NCBI RefSeq assembly: GCF_021764745.1
Contig: NZ_JAETXX010000006.1
Location: 1 to 64,000 of the forward strand
Reading direction: 5' to 3'
Length of the DNA: 64,000 nucleotides
DNA from: Joostella atrarenae
Lineage (GTDB): Bacteria > Bacteroidota > Bacteroidia > Flavobacteriales > Flavobacteriaceae
The position numbers were made by a program, and so were the translations under genes. Below are positions 55,290-61,970 of the stretch, one piece after another. How positions within the stretch are numbered: position 1 is the first letter of the stretch; every line of letters begins with the position of its first letter. A model generated the notes under the pieces. It saw only the letters and a list, made by a program, of their open reading frames with translations, was not told where the DNA came from and did not search any database.

Positions 55290-55457
55290 TGCATTACAGT
55301 ATATAAACGCTTCCCCACGCTATGAGTGGGCTTCCCCACAGGTATAAAAGCGTTCCCCACACAGTTGGGATGCTTCCCCACGGGGTATAAAGCCTTCCCC
55401 ACGGTTAGTCTACTGCTCCCCACCGTGGGGAAAAGCAGACTGTATGTGGGGAGAACT
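55290..55457. repeat. 21-bp tandem array, eight units, abutting the stop of an unknown gene
   Basis: TTCCCCAC starts at 55311, 55332, 55353, 55374 and 55395, and CTCCCCAC at 55416: exactly 21 bp apart. A degenerate unit precedes (55290) and another follows (55437-55457). The second half of most units reads GTATAAA-GC (for example at 55342 and 55385). The unit at 55437 ends exactly where the minus-strand stop codon of the 237-residue gene begins (55458). Since 21 is a multiple of three, frames stay open and read as heptad repeats (xxVGKxx on the minus strand), but no gene is inferred. Confidence 0.93.
55407..55441. repeat. Imperfect palindrome at the end of the 21-bp array
   Basis: 55407-55423 and 55425-55441 match as inverted repeats at 14 of 17 positions around C55424, centred on CCCCAC-C-GTGGGG. 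The array motif thus flips orientation here and could fold as a hairpin in the 3' untranslated region of the neighbouring minus-strand gene. Confidence 0.75.
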
Positions 55458-56171
55458 TTAAGAACTTCTATTTCTTTTTTTATGCTTACTAATGTATCCT
55501 TTAAAGCGTTCAGGATTCTTTCTGAATACATATTTTCCGGTATCTCTTATTTCATTTACCGCCTCATAGAGATGTGTATATGCTTGATCTCGGATATGTT
55601 TCTGCTCGCTATTATCTTCAGTAGACTCATTGGCTTTCGCTAGTAAATCTGCCATCTCATCTGAAGTATCTGCGGCAATATCTAGTAATGTTAAGTCGAA
55701 TTTTATCGCCTGAAGCTCCTTTTTGTTTTTCTTTCCAAAGGTTTCCAAATCGCTTAAATCTTGAATCATATCTGGATGCCCATAGCCATCAGAAATTTCG
55801 CTTACACGGTTTATTAAATCCTGCCTGTCTCTATAGGCAAATCTAAAAGCATTAAGCAAATCGTCTCTAAGCTCGTATGCCTGCGGAGATACAAGATCCC
55901 ATTCTTTACGAGCCTCCTCGCGGCCGTAACGTTCTGCTACCCAAAGCGACTGTGCATGGCGTAATGCGCCAGCACGAACGGGGAGATCGTTAACAAAAGT
56001 CTGCCAATCAAGTCCCACACTTTTTAATTCTTTACTATCTTTTTGCAACCAAACATAAAGGTCTTCTGCTTCTTGTAAAAAAATATCTACAGGCATGTTT
56101 GGGGTTTTTACCGCCTCTTGCGGTATGGCTTGCAACAGCGCTAGTTTGGTATCATAGTTTTCTTTGCTCAT
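55458..56171 (-). CDS. Unrecognised 237-residue helical protein beside the 21-bp array
   Basis: No named family was recognised. The protein is predicted almost wholly helical, acidic overall with a basic C-terminus (SKHKKRNRSS), and has no signal or membrane segment, so it is cytoplasmic. Notable blocks are LYVWLQKDSKELKSVGLDW, DLPVRAGALRHAQSLWVAERYGREEARKEW, AFRFAYRDRQDLINRVSEISDGYGHPDMIQDLSDL and RDQAYTHLYEAVNEIRDTGKYVF. Codon use and length look like a real gene. The stop codon lies exactly at the edge of the repeat array, so the array would be transcribed as its 3' untranslated region. A GTTAC-GTAT-GTAAC inverted repeat lies 18 bp before the ATG (56189-56202). I have a vague memory of similar hypothetical proteins in other Bacteroidota. 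Confidence 0.8.
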   Translation of the reverse strand: MSKENYDTKLALLQAIPQEAVKTPNMPVDIFLQEAEDLYVWLQKDSKELKSVGLDWQTFVNDLPVRAGALRHAQSLWVAERYGREEARKEWDLVSPQAYELRDDLLNAFRFAYRDRQDLINRVSEISDGYGHPDMIQDLSDLETFGKKNKKELQAIKFDLTLLDIAADTSDEMADLLAKANESTEDNSEQKHIRDQAYTHLYEAVNEIRDTGKYVFRKNPERFKGYISKHKKRNRSS

Positions 56172-56530
56172 ATATATAAGATGTTTTGGTTACGTATGTA
56201 ACGCCTTTAAATAGCGGGTTTTTTAAGAATGCTATTTATAATGCGGGGTAATGGTGTAAAAGTGATACCGTAAAAGACAACCGCCCATTTGCTATTTAAT
56301 TAATGGTATTGCCTTCCTTTTTATTGATGTGTGATGTTGTAAAGTTGTGCTTTTAGCTTTGGTGTGTGTTGTTGTGAGGTTGTTACGATGTAATCTTTTA
56401 TACCAAAGCGGAGCAAAAAATTATATTTACTATAAATATATGTATATTTTCTATATAAAATATAAAGTCTTGTAAATGAATTATTTCTGAAGTTGTTAAA
56501 GAGTGGGAGTAGGAGGGCTAGATAAAGCTA
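56172..56530. other. 359-bp intergenic interval
   Basis: It contains the GTTAC/GTAAC inverted repeat (56189-56202), G/T-rich stretches and an AT-rich block near 56430-56465. No gene, terminator or consensus promoter was recognised. Confidence 0.5.
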
Positions 56531-57316
56531 TTACCAGCGATTCTCTGCTTTTTTTCCGCCCCAAATAAGCGTTGCTAGATACGGATTATCAATAAAAGGA
56601 TTTCTGTTTCCTTGAACCTTAGCGATTCTATTATTACGTTGTATTTCAAACTCAGAAACAGGATCTTCAGCATTCCATTTTAAAAAGAGTGCAATGCTTC
56701 CTATGTCTTTAAAAGATTCGTTGCAGCGGAGATTCAAATACATAATCATTCGTGCAACATCACCTTTCCATTCATCCCCAGGAAACCAACTTTTATATTT
56801 CAATTCGTAGTCGCCACTCCCTTCTACAAACTTATTATTGCTTCTTCGGGTATTGGTTCTCTCGTCGCAAACTCTTAGGTGGTGTAAATCTCCTTTAGCG
56901 GTGTTTTCAATAAGCGATTGTGGGTAAACGTGCTCGGTATTAAATGTCTGCTTTTTGTATGGGTTGTTCCCAGATACATACTCTTTCCAATAGCGTTCTT
57001 CGCCAGAATACATTAGTATCACACTATCAGTATTGGTAGTGCTAGCATCTACTTTATAAAGGTATTTATGGCGCTGTCTGTAGCTTAAAATATTGGTGTG
57101 TTTGGCAATAGTAGTAACAGCCAACGCCTCGTATAGTGGGATTGTTCTTAAAGAAAAATCTATGTCTTTATAGTAGTTTTTTAATTCCTTCGGAAGTGTA
57201 AAAGTAGTAGCATCTTGCTTCGGATTGATTAAAGCCGTAGCCGCAGATTCGTTTGTCTTTGTTTTACAAGCAACCGATAAAACTAAAAATAAAGCTAGTA
57301 TAGATCTAAAAAACAT
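56531..57316 (-). CDS. Endonuclease I-family exported nuclease (lipoprotein)
   Basis: 261 residues. The N-terminus MFFRSILALFLVLSVACK is a lipoprotein signal. The nuclease core is clear: FNTEHVYPQSL with the catalytic-type His (about 124), DLHHLRVCDERTNTRRSNNKF, WFPGDEWKGDVARMIMYLNLRC, and the C-terminal QGNRNPFIDNPYLA. This is the endonuclease I/EndA beta-beta-metal family that cuts DNA, and sometimes RNA, with Mg2+. Envelope location suggests a role in nutrient DNA use. It lies 11 bp after the rRNA methyltransferase gene and is probably in one transcript with it. Confidence 0.92.
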   Translation of the reverse strand: MFFRSILALFLVLSVACKTKTNESAATALINPKQDATTFTLPKELKNYYKDIDFSLRTIPLYEALAVTTIAKHTNILSYRQRHKYLYKVDASTTNTDSVILMYSGEERYWKEYVSGNNPYKKQTFNTEHVYPQSLIENTAKGDLHHLRVCDERTNTRRSNNKFVEGSGDYELKYKSWFPGDEWKGDVARMIMYLNLRCNESFKDIGSIALFLKWNAEDPVSEFEIQRNNRIAKVQGNRNPFIDNPYLATLIWGGKKAENRW

Positions 57317-57327
57317 AAAAGGGGAGT

Positions 57328-58539
57328 TTACTTTTTCTGAAGTAACGCCATATAAAATCCATCAAATCCAGCATTAGAAGCCAGTACTTTTTTGTCTTTT
57401 ATAAGTTCAAATTCCTTTCCATTTTCAGACTTTAAAAACGCGGTCACCTGATCTTGGTTTTCCGATGGAAGTACAGAACATGTAGCATAAACTAATTTCC
57501 CACCAGACTTCACCATTTTAGAGTAGTCGTTTAAAATTTCTTGTTGTGTAGTTTTAATTTTATCAATAAACTCAGGTTGCAATTTCCATTTAGCATCTGG
57601 ATTTCTACGCAACACTCCCAATCCGCTACAAGGCGCATCAATTAGCACACGATCCATTGTATTGTGTAGCTTCTTAATCACTTTTGTAGAATCGATTTCT
57701 CGAGTTTCGATATTATGAACATCATTTCTTCGTGCTCTACGTTTCAGTTCTTTTAGTTTATTTCCGTAGATATCAAGTGCAATAATTTGCCCTTTGTTTT
57801 CCATTTTAGCAGCCAAGTGAAGCGATTTCCCACCAGCCCCAGCGCAAGCATCTGCAACACGCATTCCTGGTTGTACATCTAGATATTCTGCTACCAATTG
57901 AGAAGAAGCATCTTGAACCTCAAAAAATCCGTTTTTAAAAGCCTCTGTTCTAAAGATATTACCACGTTCTTTTAGCTGAATCGCATCTGGATATCCTTCA
58001 ATAGATAAGGTATCTATACCTTCTTCCATTAAAAGGTCTTGCAATGTTCTTTTATTAGTTTTAAGTGTGTTTACACGTAAAATAACACTGGCTTGCTCAT
58101 TAAGGGCGTGTAATTCTTTTGTCCAAAGCTCTTCTCCAAGTTCTTTCTCTCCGATAGCATCTAACCAATCTGGAACCGACTCACGGTATTTTCTAACTCT
58201 TGATAGCTCATCAAATCGACCTTTAATTTTTCTAGAAGGAGTCCCCTCTAATTGTTTCCAATCTGGAAGTTTTATACCTTTTAAAGTAGCCCAAACAGCA
58301 AAAATACGCCATAAGTTGTCTCTTGTAAAAGGTTCTTTTACTTCAGCAATCTCGGCATACAGACGTTTCCATCTAACAATATCGTAGGTAGTTTCAGCAA
58401 CAAAACCTCTATCTCTAGCGCCCCATCTCTTGTCGCGCTTAAGAAGTTGTTCTACAACTTTATCGGCATATTTATTTTCATTAAAAATAAGGTGTAGCCC
58501 ATCAATAACGGCAAATACAAGATTTCTGTGAAGACGCAT
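57328..58539 (-). CDS. RsmB/NOP-family rRNA cytosine-C5 methyltransferase
   Basis: 403 residues. The helical NusB-like N-domain covers about 1-150. The methyltransferase has DVQPGMRVADACAGAGGKSLHLAA for SAM binding (about 228-250), the motif IV cysteine in VLIDAPCSGLGVLRRNPDAKW (about 309) and the motif VI catalytic Cys in LVYATCSVLPSENQDQV (about 362). It methylates C5 of a cytosine in 16S rRNA or another RNA; the exact target (RsmB or RsmF type) is not settled by sequence. A possible promoter box is at 58670-58677, leaving a leader of about 130 nt. Confidence 0.93.
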   Translation of the reverse strand: MRLHRNLVFAVIDGLHLIFNENKYADKVVEQLLKRDKRWGARDRGFVAETTYDIVRWKRLYAEIAEVKEPFTRDNLWRIFAVWATLKGIKLPDWKQLEGTPSRKIKGRFDELSRVRKYRESVPDWLDAIGEKELGEELWTKELHALNEQASVILRVNTLKTNKRTLQDLLMEEGIDTLSIEGYPDAIQLKERGNIFRTEAFKNGFFEVQDASSQLVAEYLDVQPGMRVADACAGAGGKSLHLAAKMENKGQIIALDIYGNKLKELKRRARRNDVHNIETREIDSTKVIKKLHNTMDRVLIDAPCSGLGVLRRNPDAKWKLQPEFIDKIKTTQQEILNDYSKMVKSGGKLVYATCSVLPSENQDQVTAFLKSENGKEFELIKDKKVLASNAGFDGFYMALLQKK

Positions 58540-58669
58540 ATAATTCTATTTTTAAAAAGTAATTCGCAAGAGTTTATACAAGCGAATGTTATAATGATAT
58601 TATCTTTTTTCTGACACACGGGAAATGGATTATAAAACCAGTTCGAATCTGTCAAAAAATAATTGTTTG

Positions 58670-58677
58670 CAAAGGTA
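58670..58677 (-). promoter_or_regulatory. -7 promoter box (TACCTTTG), candidate for the rRNA methyltransferase gene
   Basis: An exact TAnnTTTG match on the minus strand, 130 bp before the ATG. The leader would contain an ATTCGC/GCGAAT inverted repeat (58562-58587). Confidence 0.4.
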
Positions 58678-58724
58678 TTGCTTTGTAAGCGATAAAACTT
58701 ATTTTTAAAGCAAATTATACTAGT

Positions 58725-59759
58725 TTGAAGAAAATATTTGCCTTTTGTTTATTTATAGTCGTTTCCTGTGGAAAGGAAAAGTATGTGCCTCATAATTATA
58801 CAGATGTTTCTGTGGAGGAAGTTTTTAATGATTCTATAAGTATCCGTGCCATCACCTTGATGCAGGGGAGCGTTGGTTTTGCAGGATCGAATAATACTTT
58901 TGGGATTTATAATATTGCTGATGATAAAGTAATAACTCAAAAGATGAATCAAGATTCACTAGCAATAGAATTTCGTGCCGTAGCCAGTACCAATAGCGAT
59001 TTTTATATGCTCAGTATTGGGAATCCTGCGCTTTTATATAAAACAGGAGATACAGGAAAAATGGAATTAGTGTATCGTGAAGACCATGAAAATGTATTTT
59101 ATGATGCTATGAAATTCTGGAACGACCAAGAAGGAATCGCCATGGGAGACCCAACCGATGGGTGTTTATCTGTTATTGTAACAAGAGATGGCGGTAAGAG
59201 TTGGAATAAACTTTCTTGTAATGTATTGCCTGCCGGGAATGATGGTGAAGCAGCCTTTGCAGCTAGTAATACTAATATTACCGTTGTAGGGGACCATACG
59301 TGGATTGCAACAGGAGGAGCAAAAGCAAACGTTTTTTATTCTCCTGATAAAGGGAAAACATGGCAAGTTTATAAGACTCCAATAGTGCAAGGGAAATCAA
59401 CACAAGGGATTTATTCCATCGATTTTTATGATGAAATGAATGGTTTTGTAATTGGTGGTGATTATACCGATCCAACTGATAATAAAGCAAACAAAGCCGT
59501 TACTATTGATGGTGGGAAGACTTGGAAGTTAGTAGGAGAAGGGCAAGACCCTGGATATCGTTCTTGTGTACAGTATGTTCCTGGAGGAGAGGCAAAAGAG
59601 CTTGTTGCTGTTGGCTTTAAAGGAATTTCTTTTTCTAATAATAGCGGAGAAACATGGAAACAGATTTCAGATGAATCTTTTTATACCATTCGCTTTGTAG
59701 ATGATAGTACAGCTTATGCCGCAGGTAGTAATAGAATTGCTAAATTACGCTTTAAATAA
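58725..59759 (+). CDS. BNR/YCF48-like beta-propeller lipoprotein (TTG start)
   Basis: 344 residues. Translation must start at TTG 58725: it gives the complete lipoprotein signal MKKIFAFCLFIVVSCGK, and no ATG lies before the signal. The mature protein is a beta-propeller with Asp-box/YCF48-type repeats: TRDGGKSWNKLS (about 155), SPDKGKTWQVYKTP (about 207), TIDGGKTWKLVGEG (about 265) and SNNSGETWKQISDESFYTIRFVDDSTAYAAG (about 303). Such propellers bind proteins or glycans; the sialidase catalytic residues were not seen. Function is unknown, probably an envelope scaffold. Confidence 0.85.
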   Translation: MKKIFAFCLFIVVSCGKEKYVPHNYTDVSVEEVFNDSISIRAITLMQGSVGFAGSNNTFGIYNIADDKVITQKMNQDSLAIEFRAVASTNSDFYMLSIGNPALLYKTGDTGKMELVYREDHENVFYDAMKFWNDQEGIAMGDPTDGCLSVIVTRDGGKSWNKLSCNVLPAGNDGEAAFAASNTNITVVGDHTWIATGGAKANVFYSPDKGKTWQVYKTPIVQGKSTQGIYSIDFYDEMNGFVIGGDYTDPTDNKANKAVTIDGGKTWKLVGEGQDPGYRSCVQYVPGGEAKELVAVGFKGISFSNNSGETWKQISDESFYTIRFVDDSTAYAAGSNRIAKLRFK

Positions 59760-59811
59760 TACCATATAGGGGCAAAAGTTGCCTCATAAAACCCCAAAAC
59801 TAACCTTTAAA

Positions 59812-60210
59812 ATGAAATTAATTGTAAAGTGCCCTAATTGTAATACCGAGAATAAAGCACCCCACACAATGGATAATAGAATTGATTACGCCATGAAATA
59901 CGGTGATAATTTCTCTGTTAAATGTGTTTCTTGTGGTGAGACAACAACCTATCATGTAGATGAAATCCGAGCTGTAGATTATTCTTTTAGCGAACTGCTA
60001 ATAAACAAACTATTAATTTTTGGAGTGGTGTATGTTGCTACTTTAGTTTTAGGGATATACTTGGTAGGAGCTATCGGAGGAATAGTGATTTCTTTTGTAG
60101 TAATATTATTGGCCTTCTTTTTAGCTAAGAGGAATGATACCTCTAAAAACCTAACGTTTAATAGGCATAAGCTAAAAAGAAGAATGGCCAATGTAAATCT
60201 ACGTAAATAG
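59812..60210 (+). CDS. Zinc-ribbon plus two-helix membrane protein, unknown
   Basis: 132 residues from ATG 59812. A zinc ribbon is formed by VKCPNCNTENK (Cys about 6 and 9) and VKCVSCGETTTYHVDEI (Cys about 37 and 40). Two hydrophobic helices follow (about 68-86 and 89-107) and a basic tail ends KRRMANVNLRK. A TTG at 59779 would add eleven unlike residues and is not favoured. No family name was recognised. The layout suggests a membrane-anchored metal-binding or regulatory protein. It starts 52 bp after the propeller lipoprotein and may share its transcript. Confidence 0.72.
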   Translation: MKLIVKCPNCNTENKAPHTMDNRIDYAMKYGDNFSVKCVSCGETTTYHVDEIRAVDYSFSELLINKLLIFGVVYVATLVLGIYLVGAIGGIVISFVVILLAFFLAKRNDTSKNLTFNRHKLKRRMANVNLRK

Positions 60211-60231
60211 ACTTACTAAAATCAAAGTGTG

Positions 60232-60687
60232 TCAATTTTTGTTCCTGTTGCGATGTTCGCTACGGAGTTTGTCTAAAAGTTTTCTATTAAAATCATCTTC
60301 TAATTTTTTTAGATAGATGATTTTTTTTGCTGAAAGCACTTGGTCTAAGTCGCTCACAAACTTTTTATTAAGCTCGAATTCATTTCTTTCTATCTCTTCG
60401 AGTTTTTTTAGCAATACTTTAGCTTCGCTCTCTGTGAGTTTTTCGAAACCTTCATGCTTTAATTGATGCTTTATGTTTTTATATGCTAAATACTTTGCCT
60501 TATACATAGCTTCATCATAAGCATTGTAGATAGGCCAGAACTTTTCTGCCTCTTGTGGAGTAAGTTCTAAGTGCTCGGTTAGAAACCCGATTTTAAGAGA
60601 CTTTATATGATCTCTCTTGCTGTCTTTTTGTGCCTGTAATTGGAACGAAAAGATGCTTAATAATATTATTAGCAGGTATTTTTTCAT
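60232..60687 (-). CDS. Exported Spy/CpxP-like helical protein of the ECF sigma module
   Basis: 151 residues with a signal peptide (about 1-19, ending LQAQ). The mature chain is a charged helical hairpin: IGFLTEHLELTPQEAEKFWPIYNAYDEAMYKAKYLAYKNI, KLTESEAKVLLKKLEEIERNEFELNKKF, ending in basic residues. The LTPQEAExFWPIYN element resembles the LTxxQ region of Spy/CpxP periplasmic chaperones. It lies 29 bp after the anti-sigma-like gene and is probably the periplasmic arm of that module. Confidence 0.8.
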   Translation of the reverse strand: MKKYLLIILLSIFSFQLQAQKDSKRDHIKSLKIGFLTEHLELTPQEAEKFWPIYNAYDEAMYKAKYLAYKNIKHQLKHEGFEKLTESEAKVLLKKLEEIERNEFELNKKFVSDLDQVLSAKKIIYLKKLEDDFNRKLLDKLRSEHRNRNKN

Positions 60688-60716
60688 GTTTTTATATAAT
60701 TAAAACTATGACTTTA

Positions 60717-61226
60717 TTAGTTATCGTCTGTAATTGTTGCCCCGTAGGTGCTCATATTCTCATCCAGATAATCAAAGATATCATCTTCACTTAAATTGGA
60801 GGCGATATCTATATCTGTTAGCGATATATCGCTAAATGTATCTGTTATTTCAAAGGTATTTAAAGGGAAATAACCATCTTCTATATAGGCATCAATCTCT
60901 GAAATTGCTAGTCCGTCGAAATCTGCATCCGATTGCTGAGGGATGAATTTACTGATAAAAAAACCTATAATAAAAATAGCGGCTATTCCTGCGGCATTAT
61001 AAAACCATGATAGTTTGATAACACGAGATTTATCTTTTGGCTTCACTTTAGATAAAATAGAATCTTCTAAAGTATCAAAATAAGTCTCCGGAACTTTAAA
61101 ACCAGATTTTTCAGGAAGAATTGCTTCAGAAGCTAACCTTTCTGATAAATGATTTTCAAATTCCGAGAAATAATTCTCTGGAACCTTAAAACCATCTTTT
61201 TCTATATGTAGCTTATCGTTTTTCAT
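60717..61226 (-). CDS. Anti-sigma-like single-span membrane protein
   Basis: 169 residues. The cytoplasmic N-half (about 1-80) contains the motif GFKVPENYFSEFENHL and its near copy GFKVPETYFDTLEDSIL about 33 residues later. One membrane helix follows (about 86-105, SWFYNAAGIAAIFIIGFFISKF). The external C-half is strongly acidic (DADFDGLAISEIDAYIEDGYFP..., EDDIFDYLDENM). The ATG directly abuts the sigma factor stop (no gap). Position and topology support an anti-sigma role, although the zinc-binding HxxxCxxC anti-sigma motif is absent, so this is inference. Confidence 0.78.
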   Translation of the reverse strand: MKNDKLHIEKDGFKVPENYFSEFENHLSERLASEAILPEKSGFKVPETYFDTLEDSILSKVKPKDKSRVIKLSWFYNAAGIAAIFIIGFFISKFIPQQSDADFDGLAISEIDAYIEDGYFPLNTFEITDTFSDISLTDIDIASNLSEDDIFDYLDENMSTYGATITDDN

Positions 61227-61763
61227 TTAATCCTTTAAAAATGTTTCAATCTTTTTTACTGCATGATGGTATGATGCTTTTAATCCTCCAACGGAAGTAT
61301 CTAAAATTGCTGAAATTTCTTCGTATTTCATCTCTTGAAAATATTTCATATTAAAAACCAATCGCTGTTTTTCTGGTAATGTGGCTATGGCTTGTTGCAA
61401 TTTTAGTTGTATCTCATCTCCATCAAAATAGGTATCTGCTTTTAAGTTATTTACTAATTGTGTTTGTATTTCTTCACTTGTTGTTTTGTATTCATTAGCT
61501 TTCTTTTTTATAAAGCTAAGCGACTCATTGGTTGCTATGCGGTACATCCAAGTGTATAATGTACTGTCTTCTTTAAAAGAATGGATGTTTCTGTAGACCT
61601 TTATAAAGGTATTTTGTAAAACATCATCAGTATCATCATGATCTAGCACTATTCTTCGAATATGCCAATATAAACGCTCCTTGTAAAAAGACACAAGATC
61701 TTTGAATGCTGCTTCTTGTGTGGCATCATCCTTTAGGTTTTTAATTAAAATTTCTTCTTGCAA
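61227..61763 (-). CDS. ECF-type RNA polymerase sigma factor (TTG start)
   Basis: 178 residues. Region 2 is FKDLVSFYKERLYWHIRRIVLDHDDTDDVLQNTFIKVYRNIHSFKEDSTLYTWMYRIATNESLSF (about 18-84), with the DDVLQNTFIKV core. Region 4 is LPEKQRLVFNMKYFQEMKYEEISAILDTSVGGLKASYHHAVKKIE (about 125-170). The start is TTG 61763: an in-frame TAA lies four codons upstream, no ATG precedes region 2, and the N-terminus from there fits relatives. It probably reads its own promoter and is held by the adjacent anti-sigma-like protein. Confidence 0.93.
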   Translation of the reverse strand: MQEEILIKNLKDDATQEAAFKDLVSFYKERLYWHIRRIVLDHDDTDDVLQNTFIKVYRNIHSFKEDSTLYTWMYRIATNESLSFIKKKANEYKTTSEEIQTQLVNNLKADTYFDGDEIQLKLQQAIATLPEKQRLVFNMKYFQEMKYEEISAILDTSVGGLKASYHHAVKKIETFLKD

Positions 61764-61912
61764 TAGCGTTTATTTATTCTTTGACTCTAAATTAATAAAA
61801 AGGTTTAAAATAGTATATAAAGTTATTCTTTTCCGAAAGACTTAATAGCTTATATGAAGCTATAATTGTGTTTTTTAATAATAGTCGGTATTGGGAAATA
61901 GGTAAATTAAAA

Positions 61913-61940
61913 AAACCTCGAGTGTTGATTCTCGAGGTTT
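61913..61940 (-). terminator. Terminator of the MsbA-like ABC exporter gene
   Basis: A 10-bp stem AAACCTCGAG (61913-61922) with CTCGAGGTTT (61931-61940), 8-nt loop, T run after it on the minus strand. Confidence 0.92.
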
Positions 61941-61970
61941 CTTGCTTTGTATACTATATATGAGTTTTGT

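Noticed and set aside
55253-55643. Frames of 92 and 105 codons across the 21-bp array with heptad peptides
   Set aside because: A 21-bp period keeps frames open on both strands. Both frames run into or over the 237-residue gene, and neither has a domain or signal.
58613-58652. tRNA-like fragment (GTTCGAAT with short pairing)
   Set aside because: Only a T-loop-like heptamer is present; there is no anticodon arm, D arm or 7-bp acceptor stem.
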